Assembly (NCBI GenBank): GCA_951813045.1
Contig: CATOTF010000002.1
Location: 744,001-808,000, forward strand
DNA length: 64,000 nucleotides
From: an uncultured Rhizobiaceae bacterium
GTDB lineage: Bacteria; Pseudomonadota; Alphaproteobacteria; Rhizobiales; Rhizobiaceae
Direction: 5' to 3'
Shown here: piece after piece, positions 8,395-18,751 of the stretch
Layout: every line of letters begins with the position of its first letter
Numbering within the stretch: position 1 is the first letter of the stretch
Program-made: the position numbers and the translations under genes
The notes under the pieces: model-generated
What the model was told of the DNA's origin: nothing
Database searches by the model: none
What the model saw: only the letters and a program-made list of their open reading frames with translations

Positions 8395-10023
8395 ATGCTC
8401 GGATTAATGCAAGACTGGCCTCTGTTGTGCCACAAGATTATCGATTACGCGGCGGCGCAACATGGTTCACGCGAGATCGTATCGCGTTCTGTTGAAGGGC
8501 CAATAACGCGGACAACCTACGCTGAAATCCACATGCGATCTAAAAAGGTGGCACAAGCCCTTGAGGCAGACGGTTTTGGCCTCGGCGACCGTGTTGCGAC
8601 TCTGGGATGGAATACCGCCCGCCATATGGAAGCCTGGTACGGAATTATGGGTGTTGGCGGTGTCTATCACACACTGAACCCGCGCCTGTTTCCCGAACAG
8701 ATCGCATGGATCATGAACCACGCGGAGGACAAGGCGATCTTTACCGATCTGTCATTTGTCCCAATTGTTGAGGCGATTGCAGATAAGGTGCCAAGCTTGC
8801 GGAAGATCATTGTTCTGACTGACGATGCCCATATGCCTAAGGAAAGCAAGCTTGATCTTGTTTCTTATGAAAGCTGGATTCAAGGCTATGATGGGGATTT
8901 CGCTTGGAAAGAATTCGACGAGAATACCGCTTGTGGCATGTGCTATACATCTGGCACAACTGGTGACCCCAAGGGGGTTCTCTATTCCCATCGGTCAAAC
9001 GTATTACATGCCTTGATTTCGGCGCAACCCGATGCCCTGGGCATGTCTTCCAATGAAACTATCATGCCGGTGGTGCCCATGTTCCATGCAAATGCATGGG
9101 GTATTGCCCATTCCGCCCCAATGGTTGGCGCAAAAATCGTAAACCCTGGCGGGCAGATGGATGGTGCATCCATCTATGAATTGCTGGACACGGAGAAAGT
9201 AACATTTACCGCGGCAGTTCCAACGGTCTGGCTGATGCTCTTGGGTTATCTGGAAGAAACCGGGAAAATGCTACCTCATCTCAAGCGTGTGGTGATCGGC
9301 GGTTCGGCTTGTCCGAGAGCGATGACCGAAAAATTTCAGGATGTTTACGGGGTGGATGTTGTCCACGCTTGGGGAATGACCGAGATGAGCCCATTGGGTT
9401 CACTTGGGTCCATTAAACCTGTCTACCAGAGTCTGACCGGGAGTGAAAAACTCGATCTTCAGGAAAAACAGGGTTACGCCCCGTTCGGTGTTGAGATGAA
9501 GATTACTGATGATGAAAACGTGGAACATCCATGGGATAGCAAAACATTTGGCCGCCTGAAAGTCCGGGGCCCTGCTGTTGCGGACGCCTATTATGGCGGC
9601 GCCGGTGCTGAGCAGTTCGACGATGAAAAGTGGTTTGATACTGGTGATGTCGCACACATCAATGAACACGGATACATGCAGATTACCGACCGCGCCAAGG
9701 ACGTAATCAAATCCGGTGGAGAATGGATTTCCACAATTGATTTGGAAAACCTGGCAGTTGGACACCCTGATATTCAAGAAGCTGCTGTGATCGGTATCGT
9801 GCACCCGAAATGGGACGAACGACCATTACTGATTTGTATTTGTAAAGAAGGTAAAACACCTTCTAAAGAAGAGATTCTTGCGTTCATGGATGGCAAGATT
9901 GCGAAATGGTGGATGCCTGACGATGTTGCTTTCGTTAATGAGATACCGCACACAGCGACAGGAAAAATTCAAAAAACAGAGCTCCGTAAACAATTTGCGG
10001 AGTATGTCCTACCAACTGCATAG
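8395..10023 (+). CDS. dmdB: 3-(methylthio)propionyl-CoA ligase-like acyl-CoA synthetase
   Basis: A 542-aa ANL-superfamily adenylating enzyme. The ATP-binding P-loop [18 protein letters not shown] is near residue 185, the [12 protein letters not shown] motif near 325, and the hinge [17 protein letters not shown] with a C-terminal catalytic Lys in [10 protein letters not shown]. The N-terminus [11 protein letters not shown] and the overall pattern resemble DmdB, which activates 3-methylthiopropionate from DMSP demethylation; medium-chain fatty acids are alternative substrates. I chose ATG 8395, preceded by GGGAGAA at 8384-8390, rather than an earlier in-frame start at 8302 that adds an unrelated leader. 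dmdA, dmdC and dmdD are not in the window, so the pathway link rests on similarity alone. Confidence 0.8.
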   Translation: MLGLMQDWPLLCHKIIDYAAAQHGSREIVSRSVEGPITRTTYAEIHMRSKKVAQALEADGFGLGDRVATLGWNTARHMEAWYGIMGVGGVYHTLNPRLFPEQIAWIMNHAEDKAIFTDLSFVPIVEAIADKVPSLRKIIVLTDDAHMPKESKLDLVSYESWIQGYDGDFAWKEFDENTACGMCYTSGTTGDPKGVLYSHRSNVLHALISAQPDALGMSSNETIMPVVPMFHANAWGIAHSAPMVGAKIVNPGGQMDGASIYELLDTEKVTFTAAVPTVWLMLLGYLEETGKMLPHLKRVVIGGSACPRAMTEKFQDVYGVDVVHAWGMTEMSPLGSLGSIKPVYQSLTGSEKLDLQEKQGYAPFGVEMKITDDENVEHPWDSKTFGRLKVRGPAVADAYYGGAGAEQFDDEKWFDTGDVAHINEHGYMQITDRAKDVIKSGGEWISTIDLENLAVGHPDIQEAAVIGIVHPKWDERPLLICICKEGKTPSKEEILAFMDGKIAKWWMPDDVAFVNEIPHTATGKIQKTELRKQFAEYVLPTA

Positions 10024-10063
10024 GGCCTATGCGTTAATTCGATAGGAAGCATCGGTATCAGAT

Positions 10064-11062
10064 ATGACAAACTATTTAGACCGTTTGTCGCACCAGGAAA
10101 GGAGAACCTCCTTTGCTGGTGTCTGGTGTGAAAGGCTTGCTGTATTCGCAGTTCCCTATCTTGCGATCGTCGTGTTGGGGCATCGGTTTGGGGCAGTCGA
10201 TACAATATCAACATTTTGGCTGTTGGGCTTGGGTATCCTGTTACTCATAGCAGCATTAATTGCCGGCGCATGGGGTTTTTACGAATTATGGACATATGGC
10301 CACTTAGCAGGGCTGAAATCAGCCCGCGGTATGGCCCTGTCAATCGTATTATTATTACCGTTTGCTTATCAAAGTGTCTTGGCGTTCACGCTTCCCCAAC
10401 TTTATGATATTTCAACGGACCTCGAGGACCCTCCAGCGTTTGATAGCGTTTTGGATGACCGGTTCTCGCCAATGAATCCGGTGATCGATCCTTCCGAAAT
10501 TACGAAACGCCTACAGCTACAATCCTATCCAAGAGTTGCCGCACGACGTTATCCGCTGGATACAGCGCGAGTATTTAAAGAGGTCGTTGCCTTGATGGCA
10601 GATCGTGACTGGACAATTTTAACGGCTGACACAAAACAGGGGCAGGCGCTTATTGATGAGGAGGGGTCGGGCCTGGTGGCTAAGCCAGTCGCTAACCTAA
10701 AGGGCATCCCACTTCGACCTTCGGTCCCCAGGTTCAGGCCAGGCGTGACCCCCGATGGGCAAGTAACCCCGGAAACAAGTGACGTTCCGTCTTTCGAAAC
10801 TGTACAGGTTTCGCCCATCGGTCGAACTGGTGGATTTGAAATTGAGCCGGATGACGAACGTTATGTGGAAGCTGTAGCGACGTCGCTTATCCTTGGGTTT
10901 GAAAGCGATGTTATTATCCGAATGGTTGAAGAGGAAGATGGAACCCTGGTGGACATGCGTTCTACATCCCGTTGGGGACCTCATGATCTGGGTTCAAATT
11001 CCAGGCGCATTATCGATTTTATGAATGATCTTGATTCTTCTCTTCAGGGGCTGAGCAACTAG
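10064..11062 (+). CDS. DUF1499 membrane protein
   Basis: A 332-aa protein with three predicted membrane helices in the first 115 residues (LAVFAVPYLAIVVLG, FWLLGLGILLLIAALIAGAW, GMALSIVLLLPFAYQSVLAF) and a soluble DUF1499 domain behind them. The domain is recognised by YPLDTARVFKEVVALMADR and by the closing segment VDMRSTSRWGPHDLGSNSRR. Function of the family is unknown. Around residues 205-250 there is a low-complexity Pro/Thr/Ser insertion. It follows the acyl-CoA ligase by 40 bases and ends 4 bases from the convergent hydrolase gene. Confidence 0.8.
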   Translation: MTNYLDRLSHQERRTSFAGVWCERLAVFAVPYLAIVVLGHRFGAVDTISTFWLLGLGILLLIAALIAGAWGFYELWTYGHLAGLKSARGMALSIVLLLPFAYQSVLAFTLPQLYDISTDLEDPPAFDSVLDDRFSPMNPVIDPSEITKRLQLQSYPRVAARRYPLDTARVFKEVVALMADRDWTILTADTKQGQALIDEEGSGLVAKPVANLKGIPLRPSVPRFRPGVTPDGQVTPETSDVPSFETVQVSPIGRTGGFEIEPDDERYVEAVATSLILGFESDVIIRMVEEEDGTLVDMRSTSRWGPHDLGSNSRRIIDFMNDLDSSLQGLSN

Positions 11063-11066
11063 AACT

Positions 11067-12017
11067 TCAAACCGGTTGGTAAATCGAATTTATTGCCGGT
11101 GGTCCGTCGCAGATAATAAACCTTTGTCCGACAAGGTCTTCCATATGGGCGAGGACAGAAAGGCCAGCTGCGCCGTGGAGTTTTTTATCCACTGTCCGAT
11201 ATATAACGCTCACAATCTCAGGAATGGTTTTCTGCCCTTTCCTGACCTGCTCCAATACAGCCCGTTCTCTCATTTTCCGGTGAGCTTTCAATGCCCGAAC
11301 AAAACTATGGGCGTTTTCCAGACGACCACCGTGCCCGGGAAAATATGTCTGTTGCTGCTCCGCCAGTAAAATGTCGAGTGATTTCATATAATCTGACATG
11401 GCCCCATCCGGGGGTGCAACAATACTGGTTGCCCAAGCCATGACGTGGTCGCCGGGGATCAGGTAGTCTGTATCCTGCCATGCAAACGCCACGTGATTGG
11501 CAGTGTGGCCTGGAGTGAATAGGGTTTTAAGAGACCAGCCGTCGCCATCAATTATTTCCCCGTGGGACAGTTTGTGATCGGGTATAAAATCGCTATCACC
11601 GCTTGCATCAAGTGGATTGATCTCACCGATATTGAGGGCGCGCGCAGGCCGGTGTGGGCCTTCGCCATATATCTTTGCTCCTGTCAGTTCCGCTAGAGGT
11701 GCCGCCAGCGGAGAATGATCCATGTGGGTGTGAGTGATAATAATGTGGCTGACTGGTCGACCGTTTATGGCAGACGTCAAAGCATCCAAATGGGCCTGAT
11801 TGGGCGGGCCGGGGTCAATGACTGCAACGCTGTCATGTCCAAGTAGATAACTGTTTGTACCGAAAAATGTAAAAGGGGAAGGATTATTACATGTAACCCG
11901 CGTAAGGCCCGGTACAAGTTCGACAGATTCTCCGTATCTGGGTAGAAAATCAGTTTTAAATTCCGGCGTTGCATTTTCAGAAGAACTCATAGCTTCGATA
12001 CCCGATTCAAATGTCAT
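11067..12017 (-). CDS. MBL-fold metallo-hydrolase (LACTB2/glyoxalase II-like)
   Basis: A metallo-beta-lactamase-fold enzyme of 316 aa (308 aa if it starts at the internal MSSSENA). The metal-binding motif HTHMDHSPLA is near residue 97, a second His in TPGHTANHVAF, and the Asp of LIPGDHVMAW; a late His lies in YFPGHGGRLE. The last 80 residues form a winged-helix-like tail (VRKGQKTIPEIVSVIYRTVDK), as in the LACTB2-like branch of hydrolases or nucleases. The true substrate is unknown. Convergent with the DUF1499 gene and divergent from the purine operon with 160 bases between starts. Confidence 0.82.
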   Translation of the reverse strand: MTFESGIEAMSSSENATPEFKTDFLPRYGESVELVPGLTRVTCNNPSPFTFFGTNSYLLGHDSVAVIDPGPPNQAHLDALTSAINGRPVSHIIITHTHMDHSPLAAPLAELTGAKIYGEGPHRPARALNIGEINPLDASGDSDFIPDHKLSHGEIIDGDGWSLKTLFTPGHTANHVAFAWQDTDYLIPGDHVMAWATSIVAPPDGAMSDYMKSLDILLAEQQQTYFPGHGGRLENAHSFVRALKAHRKMRERAVLEQVRKGQKTIPEIVSVIYRTVDKKLHGAAGLSVLAHMEDLVGQRFIICDGPPAINSIYQPV

Positions 12018-12177
12018 GGCGGAATGGAATTTTAGTCAAAATACTATGGGGATAGTGGCTTGATAAGCCAACAGAATATTTAACCTCGTAAAGCAGTTTT
12101 ATCGTCAAAAAAGATTGGCGGCCCATAAGGTATTTCTGTTACACCTGTTCAACTAATTGCGGAGTAACCACCTTATT

Positions 12178-13527
12178 ATGGGTGAAACACGAATTCCTGA
12201 AAAACCTCTTGTTTCAGCAACTGGCCTTGCAGCGGATTTAGCTCGCCGGGACGAAGAAAATAGTCCAATTCGCGTTTGTATAATCGGTGCAGGCGAAATG
12301 GGAACAGACCTCGTAACCGCCATTAGACAAATGCCGGGAATGGAAATCGCGTCCATTGTTGATCGCAGATTGGTTAGCGCCAAACCGGCTATGAAAATTG
12401 CCGGATATGATGACGATAAAGGTGTGATTTGTGATACGCCCGCCAGGATCACGAACGCAATTGAACGTAATCAAATCCCAATCGTACAGGACGCACATCA
12501 AGCTCTAAGTCACGGCCTTGTAGATGTTGTTATCGATGCGACCGGCGTCCCGGAAGCAGGAGCGGAACTGGGCATGGCAACGCTCGATGCCGGCAAACAC
12601 CTGGTCATGATGAATGTGGAGGCCGACGTCACCGTAGGCGCAATCATGCAAGATACTGCCGCAAGAAACGGTTTGGTTTATACGGTTGGCGCCGGGGACG
12701 AACCCAGTTCGGTTATGGAATTATATGACTGGGTAACGGCTCTGGGCTACCAGGTTGTTGCCGCTGGAAAAGGCAAAAATAACGCGTTTAAGATCGATGC
12801 CGTGCCGGACGATTACCGCGAAGAAGCAGAACGACGGAATATGAACCCGCGCATGCTTGTTGAATTCGTAGACGGTTCCAAGACCATGGTGGAAATGTGC
12901 TGCATCGCCAATGCAACCGGATTAATGCCCGACAAACCCGGCATGCACGGGCCTGATTGTTCTCTTGAAGATTTACACAAGGTGCTGTGCCCCGTCGAAG
13001 ACGGAGGGCTGTTAAATACCAGAGGATGCGTAGATTTTACGGTTGGCAAGGGGGTTGCGCCGGGCGTTTTTGTGATCGCAGACATGAGTCACCATCGCGT
13101 TCGCGAACGTCTCCATGATCTGCACCTGGGGGAAGGGCCCTATTACACTTTTTATCGCCCTTATCATCTCACCAGCCTTGAGGTTCCATTGTCAGCGGCA
13201 AGAGCCGTTCTTTATGGAACGAGCGATATGAAGCCGTTGCCGCGCCCGGTGGCAGAAGTTTGCGCTTTAGCCAAGAAAGACTTGAAGGCAGGGGATACTC
13301 TCGATTTTATCGGTGAAACCTCCTACCGTTCATGGGCAATGCGCGCAGATGTAGCACGGACTGAAGGAGCAATTCCTGTCGGCCTTCTTGATAAAGGGCG
13401 TGTATTAAATGATATTCCAATGGGAACTCTCATTACCCGCACGGACGTGGCGGTCAATATGGAAACACCGCTATATCGATTACGCGCCCAACAGGATGAA
13501 TGGCTTGGAAACGGAGTTTGCGCATGA
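12178..13527 (+). CDS. NAD(P)-dependent oxidoreductase with C-terminal SAF domain
   Basis: A 449-aa protein with an N-terminal Rossmann fold (VCIIGAGEMGTDLVTAIRQM near residue 35, split by an invariant GxGxMG) that resembles homoserine-dehydrogenase-like oxidoreductases, and a C-terminal SAF domain (KKDLKAGDTLDFIGE to NDIPMGTLITRTDV). The active-site chemistry is unknown. ATG 12178 is chosen; a TTG at 12157 in the same frame would add seven residues. It is the first gene of the purine-degradation operon and overlaps puuE by the four bases ATGA, which argues for a shared role, perhaps on a catabolite after allantoin; this is inference from position. Confidence 0.8.
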   Translation: MGETRIPEKPLVSATGLAADLARRDEENSPIRVCIIGAGEMGTDLVTAIRQMPGMEIASIVDRRLVSAKPAMKIAGYDDDKGVICDTPARITNAIERNQIPIVQDAHQALSHGLVDVVIDATGVPEAGAELGMATLDAGKHLVMMNVEADVTVGAIMQDTAARNGLVYTVGAGDEPSSVMELYDWVTALGYQVVAAGKGKNNAFKIDAVPDDYREEAERRNMNPRMLVEFVDGSKTMVEMCCIANATGLMPDKPGMHGPDCSLEDLHKVLCPVEDGGLLNTRGCVDFTVGKGVAPGVFVIADMSHHRVRERLHDLHLGEGPYYTFYRPYHLTSLEVPLSAARAVLYGTSDMKPLPRPVAEVCALAKKDLKAGDTLDFIGETSYRSWAMRADVARTEGAIPVGLLDKGRVLNDIPMGTLITRTDVAVNMETPLYRLRAQQDEWLGNGVCA

Positions 13528-14447
13528 CTGACGCTCAAAATAAAGGGGCTTACCTCCGTGACATGATCGGCTATGGCCGAACCCCGCCCGACCCCAAATG
13601 GCCTGATAGTAAGAAAATCGCGGTCCAATTCGTCATAAATTACGAAGAAGGCGGCGAGAATAATATCCTGCACGGTGATGCCGCGTCGGAAGCATTCCTA
13701 TCAGAAATTGTTGGTGCCGCCGCATGGCCCGGCCAACGGCACATGAATATGGAATCGATCTATGAATATGGGTCGAGAGCCGGCTTTTGGCGATTGTGGC
13801 GCATGTTTAATTCACGAAATATGCCGGTGACCGTGTTCGGCGTAGCGACTGCGATGGAGAAAAACCTCGAAGCGGTTGAAGCCATGCAGGAAGCCAATTG
13901 GGAAATTGCGTCCCATGGATTGAAATGGATCGATTATAAAGACTATAGCCGCGATAAAGAGCGTGCCCACATTGAAAAAGCCTGCAGACTTCATGAGCGC
14001 GTAACAGGAAAAGCGCCCTCCGGACTCTATCAGGGGCGCACATCAGTCAACACGCTCGACATCGCCATGGAAATGGGATGTTTCGACTGGCTGGCGGATA
14101 TTTATAGCGATGAATTGCCCTATTGGGTTGAAGCGCACGGCGGAAAACATCTTTATGTACCCTACACGCTGGACGCCAATGATATGCGCTTTGCGACACC
14201 TCAAGGGTTTAATGCTGGCGATCAATTCTACAATTATCTGCGTGACAGTTTTGATTGCCTGTTGGCTGAAGGGCGCGATGGCGCACCAAAAATGATGTCA
14301 ATTGGCCTTCATTGCCGATTGGTTGGGCGTCCGGGTCGTGCCTTGGCACTGGCGCGTTTTATGGATCATGTGCAATCACACAATGATGCATGGGTCTGCA
14401 CTCGAGGCGAAATAGCCAAACACTGGAAGCAGGTTCATGATGCGTGA
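13524..14447 (+). CDS. puuE: Allantoinase PuuE (polysaccharide-deacetylase fold)
   Basis: A 307-aa NodB-like metal hydrolase that opens the allantoin ring to allantoate. Markers of the PuuE group include the N-terminus DMIGYGRTPPDPKWP, the INYEEGGENN segment carrying the family acidic residues, the motif IASHGLKWIDY near residue 135, and YQGRTSVNT near 175. Start ATG 13524 overlaps the stop of the upstream gene (ATGA) and removes an eight-residue leader of an earlier in-frame start. It lies between the SAF-domain oxidoreductase and xanthine dehydrogenase, completing xanthine to allantoate apart from the urate oxidase step. Confidence 0.9.
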   Translation: MTDAQNKGAYLRDMIGYGRTPPDPKWPDSKKIAVQFVINYEEGGENNILHGDAASEAFLSEIVGAAAWPGQRHMNMESIYEYGSRAGFWRLWRMFNSRNMPVTVFGVATAMEKNLEAVEAMQEANWEIASHGLKWIDYKDYSRDKERAHIEKACRLHERVTGKAPSGLYQGRTSVNTLDIAMEMGCFDWLADIYSDELPYWVEAHGGKHLYVPYTLDANDMRFATPQGFNAGDQFYNYLRDSFDCLLAEGRDGAPKMMSIGLHCRLVGRPGRALALARFMDHVQSHNDAWVCTRGEIAKHWKQVHDA

Positions 14448-14488
14448 TTTTCACTTGACCCATTTTAATTGTTTGACACACTGAGCCA

Positions 14489-15889
14489 ATGACACACCCC
14501 ATTCGTTTTTCCCTCAACGGCGAACCCTTATCTGCCGAATGTCGCGCTGACATGACGGTGCTCGAATGGCTGCGTGATGAAGCGTTGTTACGCGGTACAA
14601 AAGAAGGTTGCGCAGAAGGGGATTGCGGTGCTTGCACCATATTGCTTAAGCGCCACGACGAAGAAAAATATGGTCCGGTCAATTCCTGCATATTACTGAT
14701 GGGACAAGTTGAAGGGGCGCAACTGACCACTGTTGAAGGCCTCGCGGCAAGCGGACCGGATGGTCATGAAGTCCAACGACGCATGGCCGAAAACGGTTCG
14801 TCCCAATGCGGTTTCTGCACACCGGGTATTGTATCGTCACTGGCAGGCTTGCTGGAAATTAACGGCGATCCAACCGAAAGCGATATCCACGACGCGCTGG
14901 CAGGGAATCTATGCCGCTGTACCGGTTACCGCCCAATTGTTGAAGCGGCATTCGAAGCAGCAAAAGCAAACATCGGTGGTTTACCTACCGGCGGGGGTGG
15001 CGAGGCCAACACAGAAGTTGGTATTGTTGAAAGCACGTGCCATGCGCCTACGGATTTATCAGAATTAGTGTCGTTGAAGGGGCAATTTCCAGATGCAACA
15101 CTGCTCGCCGGAGGGACGGATTTATCACTGCCAGTGGCCCACGCCCGTGAACGTTGGTCGCATACAATTCTCACCCGTAATGTTTCGGAATTGAGGAAAA
15201 TCAACCAAAACTCCGAACAACTGGAAGTTGGTGGTGCTGTAACCTGGCAGGAATTACTTCCCTATTTGCATCAACATTGGCCCAGTTTTGCAACGATGGT
15301 ACGACGGTTCGGTTCAACGCAAATTCGCACAATGGGTACCATTGCTGGTAACCTCGCAAACGCTAGTCCAATTGGAGATGGGGCACCGGCTTTGCTTGCG
15401 CTGGGGGCTAGTCTTACGCTCGCAGGGACGGGTGGTGAAAGAGATTTGCCGCTGGATGAATTTTTCATCGATTACCGCAAGTCGGCACTTGCAACTGGTG
15501 AGGTCATCAAATCGATCATTATTCCCATGCCCAAGGAACATGAACAATTTCGGGTCTATAAGATCTCGAAACGCTATGATCAGGATATTTCGACTGTATG
15601 TGGCGCGTTTAATCTTACGATTGCGGGTGATATCGTTACGGATGCAAGAATTGCCTATGGTGGCATGGCGGCAACCCCCATGCGCAGTAAAGACGCAGAG
15701 GCAGCATTGGTCGGTAAATCCATCAATGATGAGACAATTGCATCAGCAAAACTCGCGGTCCGGTCCACTTTTAAACCAATGGACGATATGCGTTCCTCAG
15801 CACAATACCGGTCTACCGTTGCGGCAAATCTGGTTGACCGTGTTGCGTTGGATATCGCCGGAGAAACGGTGGAGGTCATGGCCTTATGA
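14489..15889 (+). CDS. xdhA: Xanthine dehydrogenase small subunit (2Fe-2S and FAD)
   Basis: This 466-aa subunit passes electrons from the molybdenum site to NAD. The first [2Fe-2S] site has C41, C46, C49 (CAEGDCGACT) and C67. The second has C107, C110, C142 and C144 (QCGFCTPG and LCRCTGYRP). From about residue 185 the FAD domain follows, with LLAGGTDLSLPV, then TMGTIAGNLANASPIGD and the C-terminal CO dehydrogenase flavoprotein-like domain. The stop codon overlaps the start of xdhB by ATGA, so the two subunits are translationally coupled. The maturation factor gene xdhC is not in the window. Confidence 0.95.
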   Translation: MTHPIRFSLNGEPLSAECRADMTVLEWLRDEALLRGTKEGCAEGDCGACTILLKRHDEEKYGPVNSCILLMGQVEGAQLTTVEGLAASGPDGHEVQRRMAENGSSQCGFCTPGIVSSLAGLLEINGDPTESDIHDALAGNLCRCTGYRPIVEAAFEAAKANIGGLPTGGGGEANTEVGIVESTCHAPTDLSELVSLKGQFPDATLLAGGTDLSLPVAHARERWSHTILTRNVSELRKINQNSEQLEVGGAVTWQELLPYLHQHWPSFATMVRRFGSTQIRTMGTIAGNLANASPIGDGAPALLALGASLTLAGTGGERDLPLDEFFIDYRKSALATGEVIKSIIIPMPKEHEQFRVYKISKRYDQDISTVCGAFNLTIAGDIVTDARIAYGGMAATPMRSKDAEAALVGKSINDETIASAKLAVRSTFKPMDDMRSSAQYRSTVAANLVDRVALDIAGETVEVMAL

Positions 15890-18228
15890 CACTTCATCCT
15901 GATCACGAAGAATTAAGCATCAAACGCACCGTTGTCGGAAAGGGCTCTGCACACGACAGCGCCCGGCGCCATGTGCGCGGTGAAGCGATATACACTGATG
16001 ATATGCCTGACTTGCCGGGCACGCTCCACATTGCGCCCATTTTGTCACCGATAGCGCATGGTGATCTTCTCAGTATCGATTTAACCGCCGTTAAAGAAAG
16101 TACCGGTGTTGCCGATGTTTTGGTCGCGTCAGATATCCCTGGAAAAAACGAAGCCGCGCCGATCCTGTCCAACGAGCCAGTATTTGCTGAAACCAAACTC
16201 GAACATATTGGTCAAATAATTGGCGCCGTCGTTGCGACTTCTTTGGCCGAAGCCTTTCAGGCCGCCCAAAAAGTAAAGCTTGATATTCGCGAACTCGAAC
16301 CGATTCTCGACGTTGAAACAGCCTTCGCCAAAGGTCAGCGCGCGTTGGCAGATCAACACCTGACTGATGGTGACGCGAGCAAGGCTATCGCATCCGCGCG
16401 CCACAAACTCACCGGTCGACTTGAAATGGGTGGACAGGACCATTTCTATCTCGAAGGCATGGTTGCTTATGCGCTTCCCGGCGAAGAAAATGACATGCAG
16501 GTCTGGTCTTCCACGCAGCATCCAAGCGAAGTTCAACTTCATGTGGCACTTGTTCTCGGTATTAAAAACCATGATGTAGATGTTCAAGTGCGCCGCATGG
16601 GTGGTGCCTTCGGTGGCAAGGAAAGTCAGGCAACGATTATTGCCGCAATTGCTGCGCTCGCGGCTCAAAGAACGGGTAGGCCGTGTCGTTTCCGTTTGCG
16701 CCGGGATGACGATATGGCCGCAACCGGTAAGCGCCACGGTTATGTCATGAACTATGAAATGGGTCTGGAAAAGAATGGCCGGTTTACCGGACTAAAGGTC
16801 GAAGCGCTGGCGAATGCTGGGCATGTGGCAGACCTGTCCGGACCGGTGGTCACCCGCACACTCACCCATTTAGATAATTGCTATCATATCCCCAATGCCG
16901 ATTTTCTGGGGTTTGCCGCGAAAACCAATACGGTTTCTAACACTGCATTCCGCGGTTTCGGCGGTCCACAGGGCATTCTACTGACCGAAGCGCTGATTGA
17001 TATAGCAGCACGGGAATTGGATCTCGACCCCAATGAAGTGCGGGCGGTCAATTATTATGGACCACAGACAGGCGAAGTGACGCCTTATGCGCAGCCGGTC
17101 AAAGGCAATAGAATTCAGGATGTCGTCGACCGGGTGCTTGAGAAATCCGACTGGAAGAAGCGCCGTGCGGAAATTGAGGCGTTTAACGCGAGCAATAAGG
17201 TGCTGAAAAAAGGACTGGCCATGATGCCGGTTAAATTCGGGATTTCCTTTAACCTGACAGCGCTCAATCAGGCTGGAAGTCTTGTCCATGTGTATCAGGA
17301 CGGCTCCGTTCACCTGAATCACGGTGGCACCGAAATGGGGCAGGGGCTTTATACAAAAGTCGCTCAAGTTGTTGCTGATACATTTGGAATTGGCCTTGAA
17401 GAGGTCAAGATTACCGCGACGACGACTGGAAAAGTTCCCAATACTTCGGCCACTGCCGCGTCATCCGGATCTGATCTAAATGGTGCGGCTGCATTTAATG
17501 CTGCAATCCAAATCCGTAAACGCATGGCGAAATTCGCTGCAGGCCATCTGAATGTTGACGAAGATGAGCTGACGTTTTCGAATGGACAAGTCACGGCAAA
17601 TGGCAAAAGCATTCCGTTCGGTGAATTGGCAAAGAAATGTTGGTTCGGGCGCATTTCTCTTTCAGCAACTGGCTATTATGCGACGCCGGAAATCCATTGG
17701 GATTCCGCAACGTTAAAAGGTAATCCATTTTACTATTTCACTTATGGCGCAGCAGTTGCGGAAGTCGTGATCGATACGCTTACCGGTGAAAACCGCTGCC
17801 TTCGTGCCGATATTGTTCAGGATTGCGGAAAACCGCTCAACCCGACTATCGATCTTGGCCAGGTGGAGGGTGCATTTGTTCAAGGCATGGGTTGGCTGAC
17901 ATGTGAGGAATTGTGGTGGGATAAGTCCGGTCGCCTGCGCACAGTCGGGCCATCGACTTATAAAATCCCCGGTTCCCGTGATGTTCCGCCGCATTTTGAT
18001 GTGGAAATTCTGGAAGACAAGCCAAACCACGTAGAAACTATCTTCCGTTCCAAAGCGGTTGGGGAACCGCCGTTGATGCTCGCAATATCCGTGTGGTTGG
18101 CGCTTCGGGATGCGGTATCTTCATTGTCAAACGGAAAATTGGCAGCCAATCTTGACGCACCCGCAACTCCGGAGCGGGTCTTATTTGCCGTGGAAGATAT
18201 GAAGCAGAGGGCAGTAGATATTAAATGA
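15886..18228 (+). CDS. xdhB: Xanthine dehydrogenase molybdopterin-binding subunit
   Basis: A 780-aa molybdenum hydroxylase subunit that oxidises hypoxanthine and xanthine to urate. The molybdopterin contacts include RRMGGAFGGKES near residue 240 and NTAFRGFGGPQG near 350; the catalytic Glu near the C-terminus is in FRSKAVGEPPLMLA. LNHGGTEMGQGLYTK near 480 is a further family mark. Length is normal for bacterial XdhB. It overlaps xdhA and uraD by four bases each, in an unbroken operon. Identity as xanthine dehydrogenase, rather than another molybdenum hydroxylase, is supported by the neighbours puuE, uraD and uraH. Confidence 0.95.
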   Translation: MTLHPDHEELSIKRTVVGKGSAHDSARRHVRGEAIYTDDMPDLPGTLHIAPILSPIAHGDLLSIDLTAVKESTGVADVLVASDIPGKNEAAPILSNEPVFAETKLEHIGQIIGAVVATSLAEAFQAAQKVKLDIRELEPILDVETAFAKGQRALADQHLTDGDASKAIASARHKLTGRLEMGGQDHFYLEGMVAYALPGEENDMQVWSSTQHPSEVQLHVALVLGIKNHDVDVQVRRMGGAFGGKESQATIIAAIAALAAQRTGRPCRFRLRRDDDMAATGKRHGYVMNYEMGLEKNGRFTGLKVEALANAGHVADLSGPVVTRTLTHLDNCYHIPNADFLGFAAKTNTVSNTAFRGFGGPQGILLTEALIDIAARELDLDPNEVRAVNYYGPQTGEVTPYAQPVKGNRIQDVVDRVLEKSDWKKRRAEIEAFNASNKVLKKGLAMMPVKFGISFNLTALNQAGSLVHVYQDGSVHLNHGGTEMGQGLYTKVAQVVADTFGIGLEEVKITATTTGKVPNTSATAASSGSDLNGAAAFNAAIQIRKRMAKFAAGHLNVDEDELTFSNGQVTANGKSIPFGELAKKCWFGRISLSATGYYATPEIHWDSATLKGNPFYYFTYGAAVAEVVIDTLTGENRCLRADIVQDCGKPLNPTIDLGQVEGAFVQGMGWLTCEELWWDKSGRLRTVGPSTYKIPGSRDVPPHFDVEILEDKPNHVETIFRSKAVGEPPLMLAISVWLALRDAVSSLSNGKLAANLDAPATPERVLFAVEDMKQRAVDIK

Positions 18229-18737
18229 CAGGTTCAACATTTGATGCACTAAACGACCAATCTGACAATGAGTTTGTCGATACACTTAAAGATGTTTTCG
18301 AGCATTCACCATGGGTTGGGGAACGGGTTGTCGATCAACGGCCGTTTAAATCGGTGCGTGGGTTACACAGCGCCATGCTGGGACAACTGGTGATGGCTTC
18401 CCAACGCGAGCAGCTTGACCTCATCCGCGCGCACCCGGACCTTGCCGGTAAAGCTGCACTCGCAGGAAAATTGACTGATGCGTCAACATCGGAGCAGTCT
18501 GGGGCCGGGTTAGATACTTTGACCGACGAAGAGTTTGAGCGCTTTCACAGCCTTAATGATGGATATAAATCACGTTTCGGCTTTCCCTTTATCCTTGCGG
18601 TGAAGGGCCATGATAAGCACTCGATATTGGCCGCTTTCGAAACGCGCCTTACTAATGATGAAGATGATGAAAGAACTGAAGCGTTAAAACAGATCGGCGA
18701 AATTGCCCGGTTCCGCCTTGAAGCCATGTTCCTGTAG
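18225..18737 (+). CDS. uraD: OHCU decarboxylase (2-oxo-4-hydroxy-4-carboxy-5-ureidoimidazoline decarboxylase)
   Basis: A 170-aa all-helical enzyme giving S-allantoin from the product of hydroxyisourate hydrolase. Family marks: the [10 protein letters not shown] start, [16 protein letters not shown] with the catalytic His, the EQSGAGL turn, and [21 protein letters not shown] near the end (cited in two parts: [12 protein letters not shown], then [10 protein letters not shown]). The ATG overlaps the xdhB stop by ATGA. uraH follows after 14 bases. Confidence 0.94.
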   Translation: MTGSTFDALNDQSDNEFVDTLKDVFEHSPWVGERVVDQRPFKSVRGLHSAMLGQLVMASQREQLDLIRAHPDLAGKAALAGKLTDASTSEQSGAGLDTLTDEEFERFHSLNDGYKSRFGFPFILAVKGHDKHSILAAFETRLTNDEDDERTEALKQIGEIARFRLEAMFL

Positions 18738-18751
18738 GAAGCATAAATCGC

